This document shows positions 15,997 to 25,395 of a stretch of DNA of 64,000 nucleotides, one piece after another. The position numbers were made by a program, and so were the translations under genes. The notes beneath the pieces were generated by a model. That model was not told the origin of the DNA, did not search any database, and saw nothing but the letters and a program-made list of their open reading frames with translations. Positions within the stretch are counted from its first letter, which is position 1, and each line of letters starts with the position of its first letter. Source of the DNA: an uncultured Verrucomicrobiota bacterium (GTDB lineage Bacteria > Verrucomicrobiota > Verrucomicrobiia > Limisphaerales > UBA9464); contig CAITXU010000246.1 in NCBI GenBank assembly GCA_903896505.1, positions 18,580 to 82,579 of the forward strand, in the 5' to 3' direction.

Positions 15997-16854
15997 ATGA
16001 ATTCAACCGCTTATCGTCAGGTCTCGATCCTCGCCGCCCTCTTCGCCACCGCCACTCTGCTCGCCCATGAGGAGCCTTTTGGATACTCCCGTGGTGCTCA
16101 AAGTGAAGCTCAAGGGGAATGGGAGCTGACCCAGTGGTCCACCGCCCGAACCGGAAAAGAATCCGGGCGCTATTGGGGTCTCGATCTCAATACCGAGCTG
16201 GAATATGGCGTCACGGACCGGTTTCAAACCGCCCTTTATCTGAACACGGCCTATCATTTACTCGAGAATTCCCACGGCAGCAGTGAGTCGTTCGAGGACC
16301 GCAACCAGTTCGGTATCAACGGGGCTAGCTTCGAATTGAAGTATCAATTGCTCAACCCCATCCATGACCAGTGGGGCTTTGCCGTTTATTTTGAACCAGG
16401 CTATGGCTCCATCGAGGGGGTGGATGGAAGTCGGCACGACGAGTATGAATTGGAAACCAAGCTCATCCTTCAAAAGAACTTCTTTGATGACCGGCTGATA
16501 TCCGTCTTCAACTACACGCTGGAACCGGAATTTGAACGGGGTTCGGATTCCCCCTGGTCGACGCATCTCAAAATGGAGTGGACGGCGGGCACTTCGTGGA
16601 AGTTCAGCTCGCGCTGGCGGGTGGGTGTGGAAGCCCGACTGGCGACGGAATTCGAAGATGCCGATCTTCAGCGGGCCGAATACCTGGTTCTCTCCGCCGG
16701 GCCGACGGTTCATTACACCGGTGATCATTTCTTCGCGACCCTCACCGTCCTTCCGCAGGTGATCGGCTGGCCCGATGCCCGTGGCGTCGCCGGGCTGCAT
16801 CTGGATGAAAAGGAAAAGATGGAGGTGCGCCTCAAGGTGGGTACGGAGTTTTAG
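15997..16854 (+). CDS. outer-membrane beta-barrel protein, DUF6662-like
   Basis: Protein of 285 aa from the ATG at 15997, chosen because AGGGG lies about 8 bases upstream and the signal peptide (ILAALFATATLLAHEE) then sits at the N-terminus. The mature part is a series of alternating amphipathic strands (GLDLNTELEYGVTDRFQTAL, FGINGASFELKYQLL, WGFAVYFEPGYGSI) ending in a terminal aromatic, LKVGTEF, as in outer-membrane barrels. Role unknown; this family is annotated as DUF6662 in related genomes. A likely terminator follows at 16895. Confidence 0.75.
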   Translation: MNSTAYRQVSILAALFATATLLAHEEPFGYSRGAQSEAQGEWELTQWSTARTGKESGRYWGLDLNTELEYGVTDRFQTALYLNTAYHLLENSHGSSESFEDRNQFGINGASFELKYQLLNPIHDQWGFAVYFEPGYGSIEGVDGSRHDEYELETKLILQKNFFDDRLISVFNYTLEPEFERGSDSPWSTHLKMEWTAGTSWKFSSRWRVGVEARLATEFEDADLQRAEYLVLSAGPTVHYTGDHFFATLTVLPQVIGWPDARGVAGLHLDEKEKMEVRLKVGTEF

Positions 16855-16894
16855 GAGGCCTCGGTGGGGGACACGAGGAAGCTGATTGAAGGAA

Positions 16895-16922
16895 AGCGGC
16901 TGGAAGCCGCTCCCACTTTTTT
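16895..16922 (+). terminator. intrinsic terminator-like hairpin
   Basis: A 7-bp stem AGCGGCT/AGCCGCT with a 3-nt loop is followed within a few bases by a run of six T (CCCACTTTTTTGG). It lies 41 bp after the barrel gene's stop. Confidence 0.65.
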
Positions 16923-16961
16923 GGCGTGCTGCCCTCCGTGAAGCTTTATCGACCAAGGGAT

Positions 16962-17035
16962 AGGTCAATTGTCAGCCACCAAACGCGCCGGTTTGCCACC
17001 GGCTCGGAAGGTTTGGATATCTGCGGAACGGCAGG
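16962..17035. repeat. dispersed repeat B, copy 1
   Basis: About 74 bp containing GGTTTGCCACCGGCTCGGAA and ending CTGCGGAACGGCAG; a second copy (GATTTGCCGCCGACTCGGCA...) is at 18522-18604, so the two flank the FGE-like gene in the same orientation. Confidence 0.7.
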
Positions 17036-17136
17036 TAGAAGAAAAACCGCGCTGTCCATATATTTTTCCTCTTGCCGATACATATCTGGATTATGTTTCA
17101 ACTTGATTCTCGTAAAATTCAGGGGAGCCTTCACAG

Positions 17137-18342
17137 ATGAACGTCATCAGAATAGCTTTGATTATTTGGGCCGCATGGTCTTTAGGAGCCAGTGGTGGTG
17201 ATACCGCAACCGCCATCGCGCGTGTCCAAGCCGGATTTGTGTCCGGCATCACCGTGATTTCCGGTGGTTCCGGATATGTTTCTGTTCCGACAGTTACACT
17301 TTCCGGGGGTGGCGGAAGCGGGGCAACGGCGCAAGCAATCCTCGACGGGGATAAAGTATCCAGTATCATCGTATTGACCGCTGGCAATGGATATACCAGC
17401 CCTCCAGAAGTATCGGTCGCAGCGCCGCCAAGGGTCTTAAGTATGCAGGTCGATCCTGTGTATAAGATAACAGTCAATGGGGAACCGGGAAGTAACGCCT
17501 TGATTGAATGGGCAGACCACCCGTCGGGACCTTGGAATCCATGGCATGAAGTCGTCGTTAGAACGAACGGAACGGCGGAACTCGATAACCTTCCAGGCGC
17601 ATCCACTAGATTCTATCGTGTTGTTCCCCTGACATCACCGAGGGGAAAATTTGGCTTTGTGTGGATTGCACCGGGGCTTCTTTGGATGGGTAGCCCTAAC
17701 AGCGAGGTTGGTAGGGGTACGGACGAAGTTCAACATCTTGTTTTTTTGACTCAGGGATTCTGGCTCTCGGATCATGAAGTTACTCAGGGTGAGTATTCAT
17801 CAATCACAGGAGCGAATCCCTCTTTTTTTCAGGGAGACACCAATCTCCCGGTGGAGTCCGTCACCTGGAACGACGCCGTTTCATTCTGTCAAAAATTGAC
17901 AGACCGGGAGCGTGGGGCTGGTCGCATTTCCCAAAATCAGACGTATCGCCTACCAACCGAAGCGGAATGGGAGTACGCCGCCCGCGGAGGTCTGAAGGGA
18001 GCGACGTACGGGAATCTCGACACTATCGCATGGTGGTCCGAGAACTCAGGCTCCAAAAGTCACCCGGTGAAGCAGAAGTTACCGAATCCTCTGGGGTTGT
18101 ACGACATGCTTGGAAACGTTGCGGAATGGTGCTCTGACTTGTACTACCCTTATGATATTAACGCGTCAGGATATATTGTTAATCCGTCAGGCGCAGCAGT
18201 GGGCGACAGTTTTGCCCACATACTTCGAGGAGGCAGCTTTTCATTGCCGAGAATCCCAGCTCGGTTCGCATGGCGTTCTTACGGGCTGTTTGATAAAGCG
18301 GACGCCTACATCGGTTTCCGGCTGGCTTTGAGTGATGAATAA
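17137..18342 (+). CDS. secreted SUMF1/FGE-like domain protein
   Basis: Protein of 401 aa. A signal peptide (MNVIRIALIIWAAWSLGASG) leads to two copies of a glycine-rich strand motif at about residues 36-95 (VISGGSGYVSVPTVTLSGGG and VLTAGNGYTSPPEVSV). A short beta region ending STRFYRVVPL follows, then the FGE-sulfatase fold from about 170: FVWIAPGLLWMGS, LSDHEVTQGEY, PVESVTWNDAVSFCQ, YRLPTEAEWEYAARGG, GNVAEWCSD and ILRGGSFS. The fold is that of formylglycine-generating enzymes, but the paired C-terminal copper-binding cysteines are not seen, so it is more likely a binding or structural relative than a sulfatase activator. It is flanked by repeat B copies. Confidence 0.85.
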   Translation: MNVIRIALIIWAAWSLGASGGDTATAIARVQAGFVSGITVISGGSGYVSVPTVTLSGGGGSGATAQAILDGDKVSSIIVLTAGNGYTSPPEVSVAAPPRVLSMQVDPVYKITVNGEPGSNALIEWADHPSGPWNPWHEVVVRTNGTAELDNLPGASTRFYRVVPLTSPRGKFGFVWIAPGLLWMGSPNSEVGRGTDEVQHLVFLTQGFWLSDHEVTQGEYSSITGANPSFFQGDTNLPVESVTWNDAVSFCQKLTDRERGAGRISQNQTYRLPTEAEWEYAARGGLKGATYGNLDTIAWWSENSGSKSHPVKQKLPNPLGLYDMLGNVAEWCSDLYYPYDINASGYIVNPSGAAVGDSFAHILRGGSFSLPRIPARFAWRSYGLFDKADAYIGFRLALSDE

Positions 18343-18521
18343 ATTCGACTCGACCACTCCGGGCATAGGCATTTTGACACCATATAGGGCCATTGTCTTT
18401 AAAGCGTAGGGTAAATGCATCGGGACATAGGAGGTCTCAGAAAAAGAACGAGCAGATCGAGTCGATGACACAGAATATTTGTTGGTAAGTCAGTTCCCGG
18501 TGCATCGTTGGCAGGCAAACG

Positions 18522-18720
18522 GGCCTGTCAATTGTTGACATTCAACCCGCAAACGCACCGATTTGCCGCCGACTCGGCAGGTTTGGAGGCCTGCGGAACG
18601 GCAGCATCCCACCCGTGGCGCTCCGGGGTCAGGCCGGGGATAACTTGCGGGGCGGGCCTGGCACGGACCGCCGCGGCTCGGCCGGAGCCTCGCCCTACCG
18701 ATGTGACTGTGATTCATTAG
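18522..18720. repeat. repeat mosaic: B copy 2 followed by A-core
   Basis: 18522-18604 is a second copy of repeat B. 18662-18720 matches the core of the 152-bp family A in reverse orientation (GGACCGCCGCGGCTCGGCCG, then CTCGCCCTACC). No gene is seen in the rest of 18343-18911. Confidence 0.75.
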
Positions 18721-18911
18721 GTTGCAGACGAATCAACTGTTGAGGTCAAAAGCTGTTGTTTGGAAGGTAGGAATACCCGCGCTGCGGGGGGCCGGGAGCC
18801 GTCGGTGCAATTCCTGTACCTGGGTGGGAAACGTACGACACACGGTGTCTTTTTCCGGCGGTCATTCATTTCATCCTTCAACCGGCGTCCATTCCGTTCT
18901 CTGATTTGTCC

Positions 18912-19937
18912 ATGCGCGCCCTTCAATTGGTTCAACCCGGGGAATTTCGCTACATTGATGTCGCTGAGCCGGCCCTGCCCGGTCCGGGTCAGGCCCTCAT
19001 CCGGGTCCATCGGGTCGGGATTTGCGGGACCGACTACGGTGGCTACCTCGGTAAGATGCCGTTTTACAGCTATCCGCGGATTCCGGGGCACGAGTTGGGA
19101 GTCGAGGTGGTGGCGGTGGGAGAGGGCGTTACCCAGGTTCAGCGCGGCGACCGTTGCTCGGTCGAGCCGTACATCAATTGTCAGACGTGTTCCTCCTGCC
19201 GACGCGGCTTTACCAATTGCTGCGAGAATCATCAGACCCTGGGCGTTCATTGCGACGGCGGGCTTCAACGGCATTTTCTTGTTCCGGCCCGAAAGCTTCA
19301 TCCAGCGCCCGATTTGAGCTTCGATCAGGCGGCGTTGGTGGAAACACTGGCGATCGGGTGCCACGCCGTGCATCGCAGCGCCCTGAAGGCCGGTGAAACA
19401 GCGCTGGTGATAGGGGCCGGTCCCATCGGCCTGTCGGTGATTGAGTTTACGCGCCTGACCGGCGCTCGGACCCTGGTGATGGATACCAATCCCCAGCGAC
19501 TAGCCTTTGTCCGGGAAAACCTCGGAGTCGAGGAGACGATCCTAAGCACGGGCGATGGGTCCGAGGGCAAACAATTGGAAACCCTGACCGACGGTGAACG
19601 CGCTCATGTGGTGGTCGATGCCACCGGCTCCAACCAGTCGATGAGCCATGCCCTCAACTACTGCGCTTTTGCCGGTCGCCTCGTCTATGTTGGGATCACC
19701 CAGAAGGAATTGTCGTTCCCCCATGCCCTAATGCACCGCCGCGAAATCTCGATATTGGCGAGCCGCAACGCCTTGTCAGCGGATTTCCCGCGGATCATCT
19801 CGTTGATCGGTTCAGGTCAAATCGACACCCGTCCGTGGCTCACACACCAGGCGGATTTCGAGGAGTTGGCCGCCGTGTTTCCGACCTGGATGAACCCGGC
19901 CACGGGTGTCATCAAGGCGGTCGCCCACCTGCCATAG
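18912..19937 (+). CDS. zinc-dependent alcohol/sugar dehydrogenase
   Basis: Protein of 341 aa of the medium-chain dehydrogenase family. The catalytic zinc ligands are in GICGTDYGG and PGHELGVE; the structural zinc site is the four-Cys cluster NCQTCSSCRRGFTNCC; the nucleotide loop is ALVIGAGPIGLSV. It oxidises a sugar or polyol with NAD(P). The ATG at 18912 was chosen; a TTG two codons earlier is possible. The lactonase-like amidohydrolase 22 bp downstream suggests the pair oxidises a sugar (perhaps L-fucose or L-rhamnose) to a lactone and opens it. Substrate is inferred from neighbour only. Confidence 0.85.
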   Translation: MRALQLVQPGEFRYIDVAEPALPGPGQALIRVHRVGICGTDYGGYLGKMPFYSYPRIPGHELGVEVVAVGEGVTQVQRGDRCSVEPYINCQTCSSCRRGFTNCCENHQTLGVHCDGGLQRHFLVPARKLHPAPDLSFDQAALVETLAIGCHAVHRSALKAGETALVIGAGPIGLSVIEFTRLTGARTLVMDTNPQRLAFVRENLGVEETILSTGDGSEGKQLETLTDGERAHVVVDATGSNQSMSHALNYCAFAGRLVYVGITQKELSFPHALMHRREISILASRNALSADFPRIISLIGSGQIDTRPWLTHQADFEELAAVFPTWMNPATGVIKAVAHLP

Positions 19938-19959
19938 ACGTTTTCAACCCACTCAATCC

Positions 19960-20787
19960 GTGAAACTCGATGCTCATCAACATTTCTGGCGTTACTCCGC
20001 GGAAGAATACCCGTGGATTCCGGTGGGCAGCGCCCTGCAGCGGGACTGGTTGCCTGCCGACCTCGAGGCTCTGCAGCGGCCATTGGGTTTCGACGGGTCC
20101 ATCGCTGTCCAGGCCCGCCAATCCGTTCAAGAATCCGGCTGGCTGCTCCAGCTCGCCGACGCCGATCCTCGCATTCACGGTGTTGTGGGTTGGGTCGACC
20201 TTCGGGATGAAGCGGTCGATGACGTTTTGGCCGAGTTGGCCAGTCACCGGCGGTTCGTTGGGGTACGGCATGTGGTTCAGGATGAACCCGATGACCGGTT
20301 TCTGGTTCGACCGGAGTTTGTTCGTGGCCTACGGAAACTGGCGGCCCATCGGCTGACCTACGACCTGCTGATTTATCCGCATCAATTGCCAGCGGCGATT
20401 GAATTGGTCCGCCTGCTGCCGGAGCAGCCGTTCGTCCTCGACCATCTTGCCAAACCCCGAATCAAGGCCGGTGAGCTTTCTCCTTGGCGCGAACAAATCC
20501 GGGAGCTGGCTCAATCGCCCCATGTCTGGTGCAAGGTCTCGGGCGTGGTGACCGAGGCGGACTGGCAGGCGTGGAAACCATCCGACTTCGCGCCCTATTT
20601 TGAAGTGGCTCTCGAGGCATTCGGACCCGGTCGACTGATGTTTGGCTCCGACTGGCCGGTCTGCCAATTGGCGGCTGATTATTCGGCGGTGCATGAACTG
20701 GCCTCATCGGCATGGAATGGCCTTTCCGCTGACGAATTGGCGGCCGTTTGGGGCGGCAATTGCGCAAGGTTTTACGGGTTGGCTTAG
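19960..20787 (+). CDS. amidohydrolase, L-fuconolactonase-like
   Basis: Protein of 275 aa from a GTG at 19960, placing the metal-binding HQH at residues 6-8 as in the family; the longer frame adds 18 residues of non-family sequence. The amidohydrolase-2 TIM barrel is supported by LDAHQHFWRY, VGVRHVVQDEPDD, FVLDHLAKPRIK, VWCKVSGVVTEADW and LMFGSDWPVC, the last carrying the catalytic Asp. Proteins with this pattern hydrolyse sugar lactones such as L-fuconolactone or L-rhamnonolactone. It lies 22 bp after the dehydrogenase and is probably in the same operon. Confidence 0.85.
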   Translation: MKLDAHQHFWRYSAEEYPWIPVGSALQRDWLPADLEALQRPLGFDGSIAVQARQSVQESGWLLQLADADPRIHGVVGWVDLRDEAVDDVLAELASHRRFVGVRHVVQDEPDDRFLVRPEFVRGLRKLAAHRLTYDLLIYPHQLPAAIELVRLLPEQPFVLDHLAKPRIKAGELSPWREQIRELAQSPHVWCKVSGVVTEADWQAWKPSDFAPYFEVALEAFGPGRLMFGSDWPVCQLAADYSAVHELASSAWNGLSADELAAVWGGNCARFYGLA

Positions 20788-20833
20788 TTTTTAGTCGATG
20801 GGAAACCGTGAGCGATGAGTCCTTGGGAACGGA

Positions 20834-20998
20834 ATATGCAGATTATCCGCAGATTCACACAGATTTACGCAGATTTGGCGTACGTTGTGAAACGAGGAGA
20901 CCGGTAAGTTGAGCGGAATCGTGCAGCGAGCGTGGTTCGGACCGCCGCGGCTCAGCAGGAGCTTCGCCCTACCGATGTCGTTCTGATTCAATTGGTTA
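20834..20998. repeat. short tandem repeat plus A-core copy
   Basis: 20834-20876 contains repeated CGCAGATT/CACAGATT/CGCAGATT units of about 11 bp. 20932-20998 is a third isolated copy of the family A core (GGACCGCCGCGGCTCAGCAG, then TCGCCCTACCGATG). The remaining 355 bp to the rpsA start show no gene; an rpsA promoter must lie there, but no convincing boxes were found by eye. Confidence 0.65.
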
Positions 20999-21353
20999 TA
21001 TATCAGGTCTGCTAGTCAAGAACGTCCGAGCTCAAGCTCAACAAAATTCCTCCTCCGGTGTGCGGTGGCAGGTTTGTGGCGACCGAAACGAAACGAAACG
21101 GTCACGGTCCTGCATCCGCTCCGAAAAGCCTTGCAGCGAAATGGGCACCGCCTAATCTAACGGTCCGCCTGGTGTCGCGTGTGCGATTCCGTATGAGGCT
21201 GAGAAAAAGTGTTCAACCAACAACCTAACTTCAAACCACTGTCGCTTTTGGGCGGCACATTGGAGTAGGGCACGGAGCCTTCGCTCAAGGCCGCCTTACC
21301 TGCGGACCTTCTTCGATTCCCCCCGTCGCATTCACCCGTTAGTTTTGTTTTGT

Positions 21354-23030
21354 ATGGCAGTGACTACGCAGTCTTTCGCCGAGATGCTGAGGCAGTACGA
21401 GCGCCCGCTTCAGACCGGCCAAATCGTCAAAGGAACCATCATCGAAGTCCGACCCAAGGAAGTCCTTGTGGATATCGGCGGCAAATCCGAGGGAGTTGTT
21501 TCCGCTTCCGAATTTGAGGATTTTGCCAACGTCAAACTCGGCGACCATGTCGATGTGCTGATCGAGCACGCCGAGGACAAGGAAGGAAACGTCCATCTTT
21601 CCAAGGAAAAAGCTGAATTTCAGCAGAACTGGGACCGTATCCAGACCATCTGCAACGAAGGCGGTACCGTGGTGGGTAAAGTCAAGGGAGTCGTCAAAGG
21701 CGGCTTGCTCATCAATATCGGCGTCGAGGCGTTCTGCCCTTCCAGTCAGGTCGATGTCACCCCGCCGAAGAACCTGCTGACGTACGTCGGCAATTCTTAC
21801 GAGTTCAAGGTCGTCAAGCTGAACCCCGACCGTCAAAACGTCGTTCTCAGCCGCCGTGAATTGGTCGAAGCCGAGCGCACCGCCCGCCGTTCATCGCTCC
21901 TCTCGGAAATGGTCCCGGGCGACATCCGCAAGGGCACGGTCAAGAACATCACCGACTTCGGTGCCTTCATCGACCTCAACGGGCTCGATGGTCTTCTCCA
22001 TATCACCGATATGTCGTGGGGCCGCCTCAACCACCCGAGCGAACTGCTCAAGGTGGGTCAGGAACTCGACGTCGTCGTCCTGGATATCAATCGCGAAAAG
22101 GAACGGGTTTCCCTGGGCCTCAAGCAGAAGGAATCCAATCCATGGGACAACATCGAGGCCAAGTATCCCCTCGGCAACAAGGTTAAGGGCAAGGTCGTCA
22201 ACCTGGTGCCGTACGGCGCGTTTGTCGAAATCGAGCCGGGTGTCGAGGGCCTCGTCCACGTCACCGAGCTCTCCTGGACCAAGCGCATCGCCAAGCCGAG
22301 CGACGTCCTCAAGGTGGGTCAGGACCTCGAAGCAGTCGTGTTGGGCATCAACCGTGAGGAACAGAAAATCTCCCTCGGTATCCGCCAGCTCGAGACCAAT
22401 CCGTGGGACGTGGCTCACCAGAAGTACCCGCCGGGCACTTCCGTCAAGGGACCGATCCGCAACCTCACCAGCTACGGTGCCTTCATCGAACTGGAAGAAG
22501 GTCTGGATGGCATGATCCACGTGTCCGACATGAGTTGGACCCGCAAGATCAATCATCCGTCTGAAGTGGTGAAGAAAGGCGACGTCGTCGAAGGGGTCAT
22601 CCTCGAAGTCGATAAGGCCAATCAGCGCATCTCGGTCGGCATGAAGCAGCTCTCGACCGATCCTTGGGAACAGATCGAGCGCTTCTTCCGGGTCGGCGAT
22701 CTGGTCACCGGCAAGGTCACCAAGCTCGCCAGCTTCGGTGCGTTCGTCGGTTTGCCTCACGACATTGACGGTCTGGTCCACATCTCGCAGGTCAGCGAGG
22801 AGCGGATCGACAAGATCAAGAACGTGCTCAAGGTCGGGGACGACGTGAACGCGCGGGTCATCAAGATCGACCGTGGCGAACGCCGTATCGGTCTGTCGAT
22901 CAAGGCGGCCAACTACAGCCCTGAGCAGCTCAAGGCCGAGCAGGCCGTGTTGGATTCGCTCAAGCCAGGTGAAGACCTGGTGGCCCTCGAGCACGCCTTT
23001 GCGCAGGCCGAGGAAAAAGCCAGCAAGTAA
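21354..23030 (+). CDS. rpsA: 30S ribosomal protein S1
   Basis: Protein of 558 aa with six S1 RNA-binding domains of about 70 residues, for example GQIVKGTIIEVRPKEVLVDI, GDIRKGTVKNITDFGAFIDL, GNKVKGKVVNLVPYGAFVEI, GTSVKGPIRNLTSYGAFIEL and GDLVTGKVTKLASFGAFVGL. It binds mRNA at the 30S platform and helps initiation on leaders without strong Shine-Dalgarno sites. The ATG at 21354 matches the family start (MAVTTQSFAEML). Length and domain count are normal. A strong terminator follows 18 bp after the stop. Confidence 0.96.
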   Translation: MAVTTQSFAEMLRQYERPLQTGQIVKGTIIEVRPKEVLVDIGGKSEGVVSASEFEDFANVKLGDHVDVLIEHAEDKEGNVHLSKEKAEFQQNWDRIQTICNEGGTVVGKVKGVVKGGLLINIGVEAFCPSSQVDVTPPKNLLTYVGNSYEFKVVKLNPDRQNVVLSRRELVEAERTARRSSLLSEMVPGDIRKGTVKNITDFGAFIDLNGLDGLLHITDMSWGRLNHPSELLKVGQELDVVVLDINREKERVSLGLKQKESNPWDNIEAKYPLGNKVKGKVVNLVPYGAFVEIEPGVEGLVHVTELSWTKRIAKPSDVLKVGQDLEAVVLGINREEQKISLGIRQLETNPWDVAHQKYPPGTSVKGPIRNLTSYGAFIELEEGLDGMIHVSDMSWTRKINHPSEVVKKGDVVEGVILEVDKANQRISVGMKQLSTDPWEQIERFFRVGDLVTGKVTKLASFGAFVGLPHDIDGLVHISQVSEERIDKIKNVLKVGDDVNARVIKIDRGERRIGLSIKAANYSPEQLKAEQAVLDSLKPGEDLVALEHAFAQAEEKASK

Positions 23031-23048
23031 TCTTCGGATTTTGCACCC

Positions 23049-23080
23049 AGGCGCGCCCTTCACCGGGGCGCGCCTTTTTT
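23049..23080 (+). terminator. rho-independent terminator of rpsA
   Basis: A perfect 10-bp GC stem (AGGCGCGCCC / GGGCGCGCCT) with a 7-nt loop is followed by TTTTT. It starts 18 bp past the rpsA stop codon. Confidence 0.93.
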
Positions 23081-23220
23081 GTTGGAGGTTTGGTCACAGT
23101 TCCGTGGCATTGTCCCGGAATCCATTTTGACGCTTTCCTTTGCCCGCGCGCCCCGTAACCCTTTCCCGTTGTGGATCGGATACCTTTCCGGCCACGACAT
23201 AGACCCAACCCATTCGCGCC

Positions 23221-25296
23221 ATGGCTGCTGATACGACACCCGTTGCCAAAGTTGAACTCCCACCTCTCCGTCCGCTTTCGGTTCGCTCGAAGCTGGCCCC
23301 TACTCCGCCGGGTCCACCGAAGTATTCGGTGGCATTGAAGGGGGCATCCGGACATCCGGTGATAGCCGCCGACCCCCGGGCCGTTCGCGCCTTGGTGGCT
23401 CTGATGGATGTCCATGCCGTGGTGGGTGGAGCTGCCTGTCACTGGGGTGGACCGGCCGCATTCGCCGAGGTCAGTTCCGCGGTCCACGCGGTGATGTTCA
23501 GCGAGACCGCACGGCCCTGGTACGAGGCCTACAATTTCGTCAATGACGCCGGCCATTGTGAAAACGGTATTTATGCCACCCGGGCCCTGTACGGATTCGA
23601 CGGCACCAACTTCGAGTCTCTCAAGGGATTCCGGAGCATTCATTCCAAGCTGACCGGTCACGGAGAATCGCATCTCAATCCCGAGGGCGTCCTCATTTCC
23701 AATGGTCCGCTGAGTTCATCGCTGCCGGTGGCTCAGGGGTTGGCCATAGCCGACAAAATTGCCGCCCGGGACCGGGTGACCATCTGCCTGTTGAGCGACG
23801 GAGCCGCGATGGAAGGCGAAGCCCGCGAGTCGTTCGCGGCGATACCGGGTCTTGCGGACAAAGGTCGGGTGAATCCGTTCCTGCTGGTGCTGTCCGACAA
23901 CGACACCAAGCTTTCCGGCCGCATCACCAAGGATTCTTTCTCCATGCAACCCACCTTCGAGGCACTGGATGACCTTGGTTGGAATGTCATCCGGGTGCCG
24001 CATGGCAACCATCTTCCGGACGTCTTCGAGGCAGTCGAGGCAGGTCTGACCGCCGCCCGGGCCAACCCCAACAAGCCCGTCTGCCTCTGGCTCAAGACGG
24101 TCAAGGGTTTCGGCATCAAGGCGACCGAGGAAAATTCCGCTGGCGGCCACGGTTTTCCGCTGGCCAATGGCGAAAAAATCCTCGATTGGCTGACCGAATT
24201 GTACACCGGCGATCAACCGCCGGCCGAGCTTGTCGCCTGGGGACAATCCCTTCGTGCCGAATGGGAGAAGAAGGAAGCCGATAAAAAGGCCAAGGCGGCC
24301 GCTGCTCCGGCGACCACTTTGTCCGCGCCAGCAGTTAAAAAGGACAAGGTCCAGGCTGGCCTGGCCAAGGGAGCGGTGCGTGCCGCACAGGAAGGGTTGC
24401 CCGTCTATTCTGTTTCTTCCGACGTACAGGGCTCAACGGGTATCAGCCCGTTCCAAAAGGCCACCAATCGCTTTATCGAGGTGGGCATCGCCGAGGCCAA
24501 CATGGTCAGCGTCGGCGCCGGCCTGAGCAAGGCGGGCTTCATTCCCATCGTCGACACCTTTGGCCAATTCGGCATCACCAAGGGAAATCTTCCACTGACC
24601 ATGGCGGCCCTCTCTCAGGCGCCTGTCATTGCCATTTTCTCCCACGTCGGGTTTCAGGATGCTGCCGACGGTGCTTCCCACCAGGCCACCACCTACTTCG
24701 CGGCGATTAGTTCCATTCCGCACACCATTGTGGTCTCCCCGAGTTGCTCGGACGAGGCGGAAGCCTTCATCCACGCGGCCATCCATCACATCGCGGACGA
24801 ACGCACCGCGGGTCGCGACGGTGAGAGCTGCATCTTCTTTGTCGGTCGGGAAAACTACCCGTTGAGTTGGGTGGAAGGCAGCAAGTACGAGTGGCTGAAG
24901 GCTCAGGTGATTCAACAAGGCGAGGACGTGGTCCTGGTCGGTAGCGGCCCGCTCTTCAGCAAGTGTCTGGAGGCCGCCAAGATTTTGGCGGACCACGGCA
25001 AGTCAGCCACCGTGATCAATGCCCCGTTTGTGAATCGCCCCGATCTGGAAACCATCGGTCCCGCGTTGCGTCGTTCGGGTGGACGCCTCGTGACCATCGA
25101 GGACCACCAAATCGTTGGCGGGATGGGGGCGCAATTGAGTCACGCCCTTTCTCAGGCGGGTGAACCGCATCGGGTCTTGAGCCTCGGTATTCCCGGCGAA
25201 TTCGGACAATCCGCCTATCTGGCCGAAGAGCTGTACCAGAAGTATGGCCTGACCGGCCCGAAGATGGCTGAAGCTGCCCTCCGATTGATCGGATAA
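23221..25296 (+). CDS. tkt: transketolase
   Basis: Protein of 691 aa that moves two-carbon units in the pentose phosphate pathway with thiamine diphosphate. The N-terminal TPP domain holds ICLLSDGAAMEGEARESFAA (SDG in place of GDG) and a downstream Asn; KTVKGFGIKATEENSAGGHG is the loop with a catalytic His. An Ala/Lys-rich linker lies at about 343-370, then the pyrimidine domain with FIEVGIAEANMVSVGAGLSK (catalytic Glu) and FSHVGFQDAADGASHQ, and the C-terminal domain with VLVGSGPLFSKCLEAA and VTIEDHQIVGGMGAQL. The N-terminal 30 residues are Pro-rich. It stands alone, 140 bp after the rpsA terminator. Confidence 0.93.
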   Translation: MAADTTPVAKVELPPLRPLSVRSKLAPTPPGPPKYSVALKGASGHPVIAADPRAVRALVALMDVHAVVGGAACHWGGPAAFAEVSSAVHAVMFSETARPWYEAYNFVNDAGHCENGIYATRALYGFDGTNFESLKGFRSIHSKLTGHGESHLNPEGVLISNGPLSSSLPVAQGLAIADKIAARDRVTICLLSDGAAMEGEARESFAAIPGLADKGRVNPFLLVLSDNDTKLSGRITKDSFSMQPTFEALDDLGWNVIRVPHGNHLPDVFEAVEAGLTAARANPNKPVCLWLKTVKGFGIKATEENSAGGHGFPLANGEKILDWLTELYTGDQPPAELVAWGQSLRAEWEKKEADKKAKAAAAPATTLSAPAVKKDKVQAGLAKGAVRAAQEGLPVYSVSSDVQGSTGISPFQKATNRFIEVGIAEANMVSVGAGLSKAGFIPIVDTFGQFGITKGNLPLTMAALSQAPVIAIFSHVGFQDAADGASHQATTYFAAISSIPHTIVVSPSCSDEAEAFIHAAIHHIADERTAGRDGESCIFFVGRENYPLSWVEGSKYEWLKAQVIQQGEDVVLVGSGPLFSKCLEAAKILADHGKSATVINAPFVNRPDLETIGPALRRSGGRLVTIEDHQIVGGMGAQLSHALSQAGEPHRVLSLGIPGEFGQSAYLAEELYQKYGLTGPKMAEAALRLIG

Positions 25297-25328
25297 GGGA
25301 CGGACCAATTTATTATCGTTGAACCACA

Positions 25329-25350
25329 GTAGGCCGCAGGCACGGCCTAC
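25329..25350 (+). terminator. hairpin after transketolase
   Basis: A perfect 8-bp stem (GTAGGCCG / CGGCCTAC) with a 6-nt loop lies 33 bp after the stop. There is no T run close behind it, so termination is less certain than at 23049. Confidence 0.4.
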
Positions 25351-25395
25351 TGCCGGTCACGTTTTGAAGGCCGGGTCTCCCAGTTACGACGGCTT

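Noticed and set aside
21891..23063. 390-codon minus-strand frame across rpsA
   Set aside because: Antisense mirror of six S1 domains; repeated because the S1 domains repeat.
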